The position numbers and the translations under genes were made by a program. The notes under the pieces were generated by a model that worked only from the letters and a program-made list of their open reading frames with translations, did no database searches and was not told the DNA's origin. Below, piece after piece: positions 15,823-23,288 of a stretch of 64,000 nt of DNA. The DNA comes from Streptomyces typhae (GTDB taxonomy: Bacteria > Actinomycetota > Actinomycetes > Streptomycetales > Streptomycetaceae), in assembly GCF_009755605.1 (NCBI RefSeq), contig NZ_WPNZ01000017.1:143274-207273 (forward strand). Direction: 5' to 3'. Position 1 is the stretch's first letter. Each line of letters begins with the position of its first letter.

Positions 15823-16284
15823 ATGCCTGCCAGGGGTCCTCATCCCGGGTCCCACCTGGAGTTCATGCCGGTGCGGGTGACGAAGGCGTCGGCGTGGGCG
15901 AGCACGGCGGTCTGGGGGACGGACCGGTGGGCCTCGATGTGCGGTCTCGGAAGCCGCAGGCCCCTGGAAGCCGACTTCTCCCGCGCCGCGAGCATGTCAC
16001 TTCGAGCCACGCCGAAATGTTTCCGTGCCCTCCGTCACGGTGCGAACCTGGTGACAGTCAGTAGTAGATGAATGGACAAGTAAACAAGCGGACATGCGGG
16101 CACGGGGGGATGCTGTGCAAGTGCTGAAGGAGCCGGCGAAGTGTCAAAGGCCGGCGAAGCGCCAGAAGCCGGCGACGTGGTGTCAGAGGTCGGCGACGTG
16201 GTGTCAGGCGTCGGCGGCAGGCCGGAAACCGGCGACGGGTGAACCGAGGAGAGCAGGAACAGCGGGCCCAGCACGGAGGCGGCC
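15823..16284. other. Intergenic region before response regulator
   Basis: A 460-bp gap without a supported gene. It includes a relatively AT-rich stretch around 16045-16090 (GACAGTCAGTAGTAGATGAATGG), the likeliest promoter for the response regulator. A run of 18/21-bp imperfect repeats follows and is listed separately. The response-regulator GTG at 16285 is preceded by GGAGG at 16275-16279. Confidence 0.4.
16133..16236. repeat. Imperfect 18/21-bp tandem repeat
   Basis: The core (C/T)CGGCGA recurs at about 16133, 16151, 16169, 16190, 16211 (as TCGGCGG) and 16229. Spacings are 18, 18, 21, 21 and 18 bp, always multiples of three, and GTGTCA-type segments recur between the cores. Short open frames cross it on both strands, but none has a good start or family match. 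It could be a decayed coding repeat or a multi-copy regulator site upstream of the response regulator. Confidence 0.5.
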
Positions 16285-16947
16285 GTGACGGCGCGGGTGT
16301 TCGTCGTCGACGGTCACCCGCTCTTCCGGGCCGGAGTGCGGCAGGTCGTGGAGGACGCGGCGGACCTGGAGATGGCAGGGGAGGCAACCACGGGGGAGGA
16401 GGCGGTCGCGGCCCTGCGGGACGGACACGTGGTCGCCGATGTCGTCCTCATGGACCTGCTCCTGCCCGGCTGCTCCGGTATCGAGGCGACCCGCGCCATC
16501 GTCGCGGCGGCCCCCGCCGAACCCGGCGCGCCGCGGGTGCTGTTCGTCTCCGGGTCCGCCGAGGACGACGCGGTCGTGGCCGCCCTGCGGGCGGGTGCGC
16601 GGGGCTACCTCGTCAAAGGAGTGGTGGGCGAGGAACTGGTGCGCGGCCTGCGCACGGTGGCCCAGGGCGGAGCGGTGTTCAGCGCGGCCGTCGCCGACCG
16701 CCTCGGCTGCTACTTCTCCGCCGTCCACGAACTGCCCGTGCGGGCCGCCTTCCCCGATCTCACCGAACGCGAGCGCGAAGTGCTCGACCTGGTCGCCCGG
16801 GGCCTGAGCAACCGGCGTATCGCCCGCGAGCTGGCGCTGTCGGAGAAGACCGTGCGCAATCACGTCTCCCGGGTGTTCGCCAAGCTCCGTGTGGCGGACC
16901 GGGTGGAGGCGGCGGTGCGGGCCCGCGACGCGGGGCTCGGTACCTGA
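16285..16947 (+). CDS. NarL/FixJ-family response regulator, orphan
   Basis: A 220-aa two-domain regulator. The receiver has its phosphoacceptor Asp57 in VVLMDLLLPG and the conserved Lys111 in GYLVKG. The first acidic pocket reads VDG instead of the usual DD. The C-terminal LuxR-type helix-turn-helix is LTEREREVLDLVARGLSNRR followed by ELALSEKTVRNHVSRVFAKL. GTG 16285 is the start, with GGAGG upstream. No histidine kinase is adjacent. It lies directly upstream of the lasso-peptide genes in the same direction and is a candidate controller of them. A hairpin after it (16991-17015) suggests a separate transcript. Confidence 0.9.
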   Translation: MTARVFVVDGHPLFRAGVRQVVEDAADLEMAGEATTGEEAVAALRDGHVVADVVLMDLLLPGCSGIEATRAIVAAAPAEPGAPRVLFVSGSAEDDAVVAALRAGARGYLVKGVVGEELVRGLRTVAQGGAVFSAAVADRLGCYFSAVHELPVRAAFPDLTEREREVLDLVARGLSNRRIARELALSEKTVRNHVSRVFAKLRVADRVEAAVRARDAGLGT

Positions 16948-16990
16948 ACGGGCTGACGGCTGCCGGGCTGTCGGCCTGACGGCCTGACGG

Positions 16991-17015
16991 GCCTGTGGGT
17001 CTTGCCCCTACAGGC
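16991..17015 (+). terminator. Terminator-like hairpin after response regulator
   Basis: GCCTGT-GGG and CCC-CT-ACAGGC pair around a TCTTG loop. The surrounding 16948-17055 is full of GGCCGACAGGC/CTGACGG-type near-repeats that allow alternative stems. It separates the response regulator from the lasso precursor. Confidence 0.6.
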
Positions 17016-17235
17016 CGACAGGCTGACAGGCCGACAGGCCGGCAGGCCTCACAGGGCTGCTGCGAGTGTGCACGCGGGACGACTCCGGGACGAGTCCGGG
17101 ACCAGGCACCCAGGCACCCGGGACCCGGGGCCCTCTAGCGTGAAGATGCTCGGGAGAGGCGGGGCGAGCGAGGCACCCGTGCCCTCGTTCCGTCTCTCCT
17201 TCGTGATCGCGCCAAAGGGAACAGGTGAGACGAGC

Positions 17236-17361
17236 ATGGAGATGAACGACGTCTACGAGCCGCCCGTGCTGGAAGAGATCGGCGGCTTCGCGGAACTGAC
17301 GATGGCCTTCGGGCCGTGCGTCGAGAACGACTGGGTGTGGGGCACCGCCTGGATCTGCTGA
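17236..17361 (+). CDS. Lasso peptide precursor
   Basis: A 41-aa precursor. The leader has the canonical actinobacterial lasso motif YEPPVLEEIGGFAELT (YxxPxLxxxGxxxxxT). Its last Thr marks position -2, so cleavage after the next Met gives an 18-residue core, AFGPCVENDWVWGTAWIC. The macrolactam can form from Ala1 to Asp9 (9-residue ring) or Glu7 (7-residue ring). Cys5 and Cys18 could make one ring-tail disulfide, the class III layout of BI-32169. The ENDW stretch also recalls LP2006. The core has three Trp residues. ATG 17236 is the start; the frame is open further upstream, but the next in-frame Met downstream (17242) gives the same core. Cyclase, RRE and protease genes follow, which makes the assignment firm. 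Confidence 0.93.
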   Translation: MEMNDVYEPPVLEEIGGFAELTMAFGPCVENDWVWGTAWIC

Positions 17362-17401
17362 TCCGGCGGACTCACCTGCGGGACGGGCCGCCGTGCCCGC
17401 C

Positions 17402-17445
17402 ACGGCACGGTGGTGGAGGCCGTACTTCCTCCACCACCGTGCCGT
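17402..17445 (+). terminator. Strong hairpin between lasso precursor and processing genes
   Basis: A perfect 18-bp inverted repeat (arm ACGGCACGGTGGTGGAGG) with an 8-nt loop, 40 nt after the precursor stop and followed by TTT. It probably ends most precursor transcripts or stabilises their 3' ends while letting some polymerase through to the cyclase gene. That is the usual way RiPP loci make excess precursor. The remaining gap up to 17709 shows no gene; GAAGGGACC at 17693-17701 is the ribosome site of the cyclase. Confidence 0.85.
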
Positions 17446-17709
17446 TTCCGCTCCCGTACCGGGACGACGTGGCGTGCCCCGGCGCCCCGGCGGCGGCGAC
17501 CTGCCCCGGCCACCGCCGCCCGGCAGCCGCCACCCGGCAACCTCCCGCACGAACCCGCGTCCACGCGTCCCCGCGCTCCGCGCCTCGTGCCTCGCGCCCC
17601 GAGCCGACGCACCTGACGGCCGGCAGCCGCACCGCGCCTGACGGGCCGACAGCCCGCACCGCTCCTGACGGGCCAGCAGCCCGAACCGTACGAAGGGACC
17701 TGCCCCGAC

Positions 17710-19557
17710 ATGGACTTCGTCGTGTTGCCCGACAGCCCGGCCGCCCCGGCCGTGGCCGAGCCACTGACCCGTGACCCCGCTGTCCGGGTCGTCCGCCACT
17801 CCTCGGGGCGCCCCTGGCTCGTGGGCCGCTGGGCGGACGAGGAACTGACCTTGGTGAGCTCCGGAACCCGGCGCCTGGCCGTCCTGGGCCGCTCGACCGC
17901 GGACGGCCGGCGGCTGGAGCACATGCTGGCCAGGGCGCGCACACCGGACCAACTCGACGACGTGGCACGCTCGTTGCCCGGCTGCTTCCACCTCGTGGCC
18001 TCCTTCGGCGGCTGGACGCGGGCCCAGGGGAGCCTGTCCACCGCACGGCAGATCTTCTTCGCCGACGTCGCGGGCACCACCGTGGCCGCCGACGGCCCGC
18101 GCCGACTCGCGCAGTGGACGCACCCGGGCCGCGACGACGCCCCGGCCGTCGACCGGGACCTGCTCGCCCTGCGCCTGCTGACCCCGGTACCGCCCTGGCC
18201 GCTCTCCCTGCGCCCGGTGTGGTCGGGGGTGTCGGCGCTCGGAGTCGGCTGCCGGCTGGACCTGAGCCCCGCCGGCACCGCCCGCCAAGTCCGCTGGTGG
18301 CGGCCGCCGGAGCCCGACACGCCGCCCGGACAGGCGGCCGAACACCTGCGCCGGGCCCTGCTCGCCTGTGTCGCGGCGCGCACCCGCGCCCCCCTCAGCG
18401 CCGACCTGTCCGGCGGCCTGGACTCCACCACCCTGTGCTTCCTGGCCGACGCCGCGGGCGCCGACCTCCTCACCCACCACTGGACACCGGCGGACCGCGC
18501 GAACGACGACACCCGGTGGGCCGAATACGCCGCCCGCCGTCTGCCCGCCGCCCGGCACCACGTCACCGCCGGCCAGGACGGCCCCACCTGGTACGAGACG
18601 ACGGCCACCGCCGACGGCGGCCACGAGGAGGGACCGCTGCCCTGGGCCCGCAACCGCGCCCACATGCGGCGCCTGCTCTCCCTCGTGGCCCACCACGGAT
18701 CGCGCTGCCACCTGCTGGGCGTCGGGGGCGACGAACTGTTCGGCGTCCTGCCCACCGCCCTGTGGTCACTGATCCGCAGCCACCCGCTGAGCAGCCTCCC
18801 CAGGATCCACCGCTTCCGGGCCCTCAACCGCTGGACCCTGACCTCGACCGTACGCGGACTCGCCGACGGCGCCTCCTTCGCCGCCTGGCTGCGGTCCACC
18901 GCCGACCGGCTCACCGCACCCGCGCCCGGCCCGGGGGACGCGCTGCTCGGCTGGGGCTGGGAGCCCCGGCTGCCGCCCTGGGCGACCGCCGACGCCATCG
19001 ACGCCGTACGCCGGCTGCTGCGGGACACCGCCGAACAGGAGCGCCCCCACCCCCACCACCGGGACCGGGCCCAGCACCAGACCCTCGACATCGTCGTCCA
19101 GTCCGGCAGCGCGCTGCGCCAGCTCAACGCCGCACTCGACGACGCCGGAGTCACCTGCGAGGCGCCCTTCCTCGACGACCGGGTCGTCGAGGCCGCCCTG
19201 ACCGTGCGCATCGAGGACCGGCTGGTGAGCGGGGACTTCAAACCCATGCTGCGGCGGGCCGTGCGCGGCATCGTGCCCCAGGAGATCCTGGCCCGCCGCA
19301 GCAAGGGCGAGTTCAGCGCCGAGGCCTTCCAGGGCATGCGCCGCAACCGCGGGGACCTGCTCGACCTCTGCGACGACCTCCACCTGTCCCGACTCGGCCT
19401 CGTCGACCCCGACGCCCTGCGCACCGCCCTGCTCGGCCCCAAGACCCAATCCCGGCAGCTCGTCCCGTACGAGAACACGCTGGCCTGCGAGAGCTGGCTG
19501 CGGTCCGTGGCGGCACCCGCACCCGGGACCGCGTCCCTGGCTGGAGAGACCCCATGA
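17710..19557 (+). CDS. Lasso cyclase (asparagine synthetase B-like, protein C)
   Basis: A 615-aa ATP-dependent cyclase that adenylates the ring Asp/Glu side chain of the core and forms the macrolactam. The PP-loop SGGLDST lies at residues 234-240 and the GVGGDELFG motif near residue 340. The N-terminal part keeps the asparagine-synthetase-like fold but has no N-terminal catalytic Cys, as expected for lasso cyclases. The length fits the family (about 600 aa). It is the first enzyme gene after the precursor and its stop overlaps the B1 start (ATGA, 19554-19557). Confidence 0.95.
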   Translation: MDFVVLPDSPAAPAVAEPLTRDPAVRVVRHSSGRPWLVGRWADEELTLVSSGTRRLAVLGRSTADGRRLEHMLARARTPDQLDDVARSLPGCFHLVASFGGWTRAQGSLSTARQIFFADVAGTTVAADGPRRLAQWTHPGRDDAPAVDRDLLALRLLTPVPPWPLSLRPVWSGVSALGVGCRLDLSPAGTARQVRWWRPPEPDTPPGQAAEHLRRALLACVAARTRAPLSADLSGGLDSTTLCFLADAAGADLLTHHWTPADRANDDTRWAEYAARRLPAARHHVTAGQDGPTWYETTATADGGHEEGPLPWARNRAHMRRLLSLVAHHGSRCHLLGVGGDELFGVLPTALWSLIRSHPLSSLPRIHRFRALNRWTLTSTVRGLADGASFAAWLRSTADRLTAPAPGPGDALLGWGWEPRLPPWATADAIDAVRRLLRDTAEQERPHPHHRDRAQHQTLDIVVQSGSALRQLNAALDDAGVTCEAPFLDDRVVEAALTVRIEDRLVSGDFKPMLRRAVRGIVPQEILARRSKGEFSAEAFQGMRRNRGDLLDLCDDLHLSRLGLVDPDALRTALLGPKTQSRQLVPYENTLACESWLRSVAAPAPGTASLAGETP

Positions 19558-19814
19558 CCCTCGCCCTGAAACCCGACGTCACCACCACCGACACCGAGGA
19601 CGGACTGGTCCTGCTCGACCAGCGCAGCGGCCGGTACTGGCAGCTCAACCGCTCCGGCGCGACCACCCTGCGGCTGCTCCTCGACGGGCACACCCCCGAG
19701 GAGACCGCCGCCCGGCTCACCCGGCACCACCCCGAAGCCGCCGGACGCGCCCTGACCGACGTGACAGCACTGCTCGCCGCCCTGGACCGGGCCCGGCTGG
19801 TGGTGACGGCATGA
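19554..19814 (+). CDS. Lasso B1 protein: PqqD-like RiPP recognition element
   Basis: An 86-aa stand-alone PqqD-fold protein that binds the leader peptide and presents the precursor to the protease and cyclase. VLLDQRSGRYWQLNRSGATT is the typical beta-hairpin plus helix seen in RRE proteins, followed by LLLDGHTPEETAARL. It is coupled to both neighbours by ATGA overlaps (19554-19557 and 19811-19814). The separate B1 and B2 genes are characteristic of actinobacterial lasso clusters. Confidence 0.95.
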   Translation: MTLALKPDVTTTDTEDGLVLLDQRSGRYWQLNRSGATTLRLLLDGHTPEETAARLTRHHPEAAGRALTDVTALLAALDRARLVVTA

Positions 19815-20239
19815 GCATGCAGGTCGTCGGAGAGAGCGGGGGACCGCTGCCCTGGCACCGGCAGCTGAGCGCACGGACCGCCGTCGGCGCGGCCCGGCTG
19901 CTGGTGCTGCTGCCCCCGCGCCGACTGCGCCAGGCACTGACGGCGGCCAGCCGCGGATCCCGCGCCGCCACCCACGCACAGGCCCTCGACGCCCGCCGGG
20001 CCGTGGTGACGGTGAGCGCCCGCTGCGCCGGCCGGGGCTGTCTGCAACGCTCGGTCGCCACCGTACTGCTGTGCCGCCTGCACGGACGGTGGCCCGACTG
20101 GTGCACCGGACTGCGCACCCAGCCGTTCCGCGCCCACGCATGGGTCGAGGTCGGCGCGCAGGCCGTCGGAGAGCCGGGCGACGTGGCGCTCTTCCACACC
20201 GTCATGAGCGTCCGGCACCGCGACGGAGGACGCCGGTGA
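19811..20239 (+). CDS. Lasso leader peptidase, B2 transglutaminase-like protease
   Basis: A 142-aa cysteine protease of the lasso B2 family that removes the leader after the Thr-X site. The catalytic Cys77 is in GRGCLQRSVA and His109 in AHAWVEVG. An Asp follows in GEPGDVALF, which completes the transglutaminase-like triad. The length is standard. The start ATG 19811 overlaps the B1 stop and its own stop overlaps the ABC-ATPase GTG (20236-20239), so four genes are translationally coupled. Confidence 0.95.
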   Translation: MSMQVVGESGGPLPWHRQLSARTAVGAARLLVLLPPRRLRQALTAASRGSRAATHAQALDARRAVVTVSARCAGRGCLQRSVATVLLCRLHGRWPDWCTGLRTQPFRAHAWVEVGAQAVGEPGDVALFHTVMSVRHRDGGRR

Positions 20240-21252
20240 ACACGCTCCCCGCCCCCGCGGCCGGCCACCGCGCCACCCGCGCCGCGAACGGCGCCGCCGT
20301 CCTGGCCGAGGACCTGACCAGGACCTACGGCACCCGGCAGGCGGTGACCGGCCTGGACCTGACCGTCCCGACCGGCCGGACCTTCGGCTTCCTCGGCCCC
20401 AACGGCGCGGGCAAGAGCACCACCATCGGCATGCTGTGCACCCTGCTGCGCCCCACCTCGGGACGGGCGCTGGTGGCCGGGTACGACGTGACGCGCGAAC
20501 CCCACGAAGTACGCCGCCGTATCGGCCTGGTCTTCCAGGAGTCCACCCTCGACGTCGATCTGACCGCCATGGAGACCCTGCGCTTCCACGCCGACCTGTT
20601 CGGCATCCCCCGGCGCCGTCGGCTCGACGCCATCATGGACATGCTGGAACTGGTGGAACTGGCCGAGCGCCGCCACGCCCCCGTCCGCACCTTCTCCGGC
20701 GGTATGCGACGGCGCCTGGAGATCGCCCGCGGTCTGCTGCACACGCCCCGGGTGCTCTTCCTCGACGAACCCACGACCGGCCTCGACCCGCAGACCCGCG
20801 CCGCCATCTGGGACCATCTGCGCCGGCTGCGCGAGGAGCGGGACGTCACCGTCTTCCTCACCACGCACCAGCTGGAGGAGGCCGAACACTGCGACCGGAT
20901 CGCCATCATGGACGAGGGCGAACTCGTCGCGGACGGAACTCCCGCCGCCCTCAAGGCCGTTGTCGGCTCCGACCTCATCACCGTACGCACCGCCGACGAC
21001 CCGGCCGCGGCCCTCGCCGTACGCGAACACCTCGGTCTGGAGGCGGAGACGGACACCGACGGCCTGCGCATCCGGGTGGCCGACGGAGCCGCCTGGGTGC
21101 CCAGGATCTGCGGCGCCCTGCCCCTGACCGTGCATTCGCTGACCGTGACGCCGCCGACTCTCGACGACGCCTTCCTGCACTACACCGGCCGCACCATCCG
21201 CGAAGCCGACAGCAAGCCGGCCGGCCCTGCGATACCCGCTCCGAGGAGGTGA
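20236..21252 (+). CDS. ABC transporter ATP-binding protein (DrrA-like), lasso export
   Basis: A 338-aa ATPase. The Walker A is GPNGAGKST, the signature is FSGGMRRRLEIARGL, the Walker B is VLFLDEPTTGLDP and the H-loop is TTHQLEEAE. The C-terminal extension is that of the DrrA/daunorubicin-resistance subfamily. The GTG at 20236 is chosen because it overlaps the protease stop and the conserved AEDLTRTYG begins about 28 residues later. Together with the next gene it probably exports the mature lasso peptide and gives self-resistance. Confidence 0.93.
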   Translation: MNTLPAPAAGHRATRAANGAAVLAEDLTRTYGTRQAVTGLDLTVPTGRTFGFLGPNGAGKSTTIGMLCTLLRPTSGRALVAGYDVTREPHEVRRRIGLVFQESTLDVDLTAMETLRFHADLFGIPRRRRLDAIMDMLELVELAERRHAPVRTFSGGMRRRLEIARGLLHTPRVLFLDEPTTGLDPQTRAAIWDHLRRLREERDVTVFLTTHQLEEAEHCDRIAIMDEGELVADGTPAALKAVVGSDLITVRTADDPAAALAVREHLGLEAETDTDGLRIRVADGAAWVPRICGALPLTVHSLTVTPPTLDDAFLHYTGRTIREADSKPAGPAIPAPRR

Positions 21253-21254
21253 CC

Positions 21255-22160
21255 GTGAAGACGGCAGACACCGCATACATCGCCGAGACGGCAGGCACCG
21301 CGGACACGGCGGCTCCGCCCCGCGCCGCCGCTGATGCCGCAGGCCGACGCGGGCACCTCGCGGCGGACCTGCGCGCCGTCCGCGTGCTGTGGCAGCGGGA
21401 GGTGATCCGCTTCGGACGCAACCGCCTGCGGATCGCCATGAGCGTCATCATGCCGATGATGTTCCTGCTCGTCTTCGGCACCGGCCTCAACGCGGCCGTG
21501 CCCGCCGAGCAGGACGCCACCAGTGACTTCCGTGCCTTCTTCTTCCCCGGCGTTCTCCTCATGGCGGTGCAGGCACCGGCCATGGCGGCGGGCGCGTCCA
21601 TCGTCTGGGACCGGCAAGCCGGCTTCCTGCGCCAGCTGCTCGTGGCGCCCGTCCGCCGCCCCCCGCTGCTGACCGGAACCTGTCTGGGGGGCGCGACCGC
21701 CGGCCTCGGCTACGCGCTGCCCGTGCTGTGTCTCGCCGGCCTCGTCGGCATCCCCTACCGGCCCGAGCTCCTCCTCGTCCTCGCCGAACTGGCGCTCATC
21801 GCCTTCGCGTTCACCTCGCTGGGTGTCCTGGTGGCCGTGTGCGCCAAGCACCCCGAGACCTTTCAGATCGTGATCGGGCTGTGCATGATGCCGCTGCTGT
21901 TCCTGTCCGGGGCGGTCTTCCCGGCCAGCGGACTGCCCGGCTGGCTGGGCACCGTCGTAAGCCTCAACCCCCTCACCTACGCGGTCGACGCGCTGCGGCG
22001 CACCCTCCCCGGGGAGGGCGTCTCGGGGCTCGGCGACCGGGCGGCCGGGCCGCAGTGGGGGGACTGGACCCCTTCGGTGCCCGCGGAGCTGGGCTGTGTG
22101 GCCGTCCTGGCGGCGCTGGCGCTGACCGTCGCCACGTACCGCTTCGCACGTAGTGAGTGA
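21255..22160 (+). CDS. ABC-2 type permease (DrrB-like), lasso export
   Basis: A 301-aa membrane protein with about six predicted helices, including IAMSVIMPMMFLLVFGTG, LGYALPVLCLAGLVG, LIAFAFTSLGVLVAV, QIVIGLCMMPLLFLSGAVFP and ELGCVAVLAALALTVA. The LSGAVFP and LNPLTYAVDALR segments are typical of ABC-2 permeases. GTG 21255 lies 2 nt after the ATPase stop with GAGGAGG upstream. The first 40 residues are a polar Ala/Thr-rich extension. It ends the lasso operon and faces a convergent gene 41 bp away. Confidence 0.92.
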   Translation: MKTADTAYIAETAGTADTAAPPRAAADAAGRRGHLAADLRAVRVLWQREVIRFGRNRLRIAMSVIMPMMFLLVFGTGLNAAVPAEQDATSDFRAFFFPGVLLMAVQAPAMAAGASIVWDRQAGFLRQLLVAPVRRPPLLTGTCLGGATAGLGYALPVLCLAGLVGIPYRPELLLVLAELALIAFAFTSLGVLVAVCAKHPETFQIVIGLCMMPLLFLSGAVFPASGLPGWLGTVVSLNPLTYAVDALRRTLPGEGVSGLGDRAAGPQWGDWTPSVPAELGCVAVLAALALTVATYRFARSE

Positions 22161-22201
22161 GTCCGACACGGTGGGCCGCGGGCGGGAACGCGATCGGCCG
22201 A

Positions 22202-23059
22202 TCAGCCGATCCCCCGCGGATACGGGAAGGACTGGAAGTCGGCGTCGAGCCTGCGCGGCCCGCGCGGCAGCCAGGTCGCGGCGAACCGTACGACCGTCTC
22301 CCGGGGCAGCGGCGGACTCGGCGTCTGCGTCGAGGGCTTGGCCACCGACTGCAACGCCCACGCGTACGCGTTGAGCGGGGCGAACGCCGCCCACCGCGGC
22401 CGGTCGATGCCCAGCAGCATCATCGCCCGCATATAGGCGTGCCAGGTGTGGTAGCCGACCGGGGCGCGGCCGGGCGGTGTGTCCATGGTGTGCACGGGCG
22501 AGCGGACGTTCTCGCGGCGCGGGTCGTAGAGCACGCCCTGGCCGAAGTAGGCGAAGGCGGCGACCAGCCGGGGATCGTAGGGACGGTACAGGCTGTCGAA
22601 GACGTCCAGCTGGATACGTGAGACCACCCGCAGGGGGCCCTCGATCGGCGCCATGAAGGTGCGGAAGTTGCCCGGGTACTCGGGTGACTTGCTCATCTCC
22701 TGCCACACCGTGCGGAAGCCGCTCTCGATGCTGCCGCCGACATGCAGGCCGATGTCCCGGTAGGCGGCGAGCAGTTCGGGCGACGCCCGGTACAGGGCGA
22801 CCTCGTCGAGCTGGTACCAGACCTCGTTGGCCCGGCGGTCGCCCAGCATGCCGGGCACGGGCGGCAGGTCCGGCGTCCTTTGCGCGGCGGTGCCGGTGGC
22901 GGCACGCGCCGGGGCGACACCTGTGGCCGCGAGACCGGCCAGGGCCGCGGCACCGGCGGAGGCGCGCAGCAGCTGTCTGCGGCCGAGGGGTCGGCCGGGT
23001 GACGGGGTGGGCGGTCGGCCGGGTGACGGGGCGGGCGGCCGGCCGAGTGGATGCGACAT
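22202..23059 (-). CDS. Tat-exported protein of unknown function
   Basis: A 285-aa protein read leftwards, starting at ATG 23059 (MSHPLGRPPAP) behind GGGGGAA. The frame is open 32 codons further upstream, but without a better ribosome site. The N-terminal region carries a Pro-rich repeat (PAPSPGRPPTPSPGR) before a twin-arginine signal, GRRQLLRASAGAAALAGLA. The mature protein is Tyr/Trp-rich (EVWYQLDEVALYRASPELL, YHTWHAYMRAMMLLGIDRPR). I do not recognise the family. It is convergent to the lasso exporter, so a link to the lasso peptide is only positional. Confidence 0.6.
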   Translation of the reverse strand: MSHPLGRPPAPSPGRPPTPSPGRPLGRRQLLRASAGAAALAGLAATGVAPARAATGTAAQRTPDLPPVPGMLGDRRANEVWYQLDEVALYRASPELLAAYRDIGLHVGGSIESGFRTVWQEMSKSPEYPGNFRTFMAPIEGPLRVVSRIQLDVFDSLYRPYDPRLVAAFAYFGQGVLYDPRRENVRSPVHTMDTPPGRAPVGYHTWHAYMRAMMLLGIDRPRWAAFAPLNAYAWALQSVAKPSTQTPSPPLPRETVVRFAATWLPRGPRRLDADFQSFPYPRGIG

Positions 23060-23198
23060 GGAAGGTTCCCCCGCTTCTGTTCGTGTGCGCCCGTGTGGGC
23101 CGGACGGGTCGCCGCCCACGGCCCGCCACCGTAGGGCGCCGCGCGTCCTGGGCACCTGTGCCAGATGTCCCGGCCGTGTCCCGCCCGCAGGCAGGCTC

Positions 23199-23288
23199 CG
23201 CGTCCCGCGGTGCTGCGTCCCGCGGTGCTGCGTCCCGCGGTAACTGCGTCTCGCGGTAACTGCGTCCCGCGGTAGCTACGTCTTGTGG
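23199..23288. repeat. Tandem repeat, 15-16-bp unit, six copies
   Basis: Units of the form CTGCGTCCCGCGGTA start at about 23199, 23214, 23229, 23245, 23261 and 23277. The last copies are degenerate (CGTCTCGCGG, CGTCTTGTGG). The array sits between the divergent Tat-protein start and the 3' end of the ArsR-type regulator. Units abut with no unique spacers, so it is not a CRISPR array. Confidence 0.75.

Noticed and set aside
15823..16071. 82-codon open frame after the second secreted protein
   Set aside because: No ribosome site, atypical composition and no similarity I can recognise.
23199..23288. CRISPR array
   Set aside because: Units of 15-16 bp abut directly without unique spacers and there are no cas genes.
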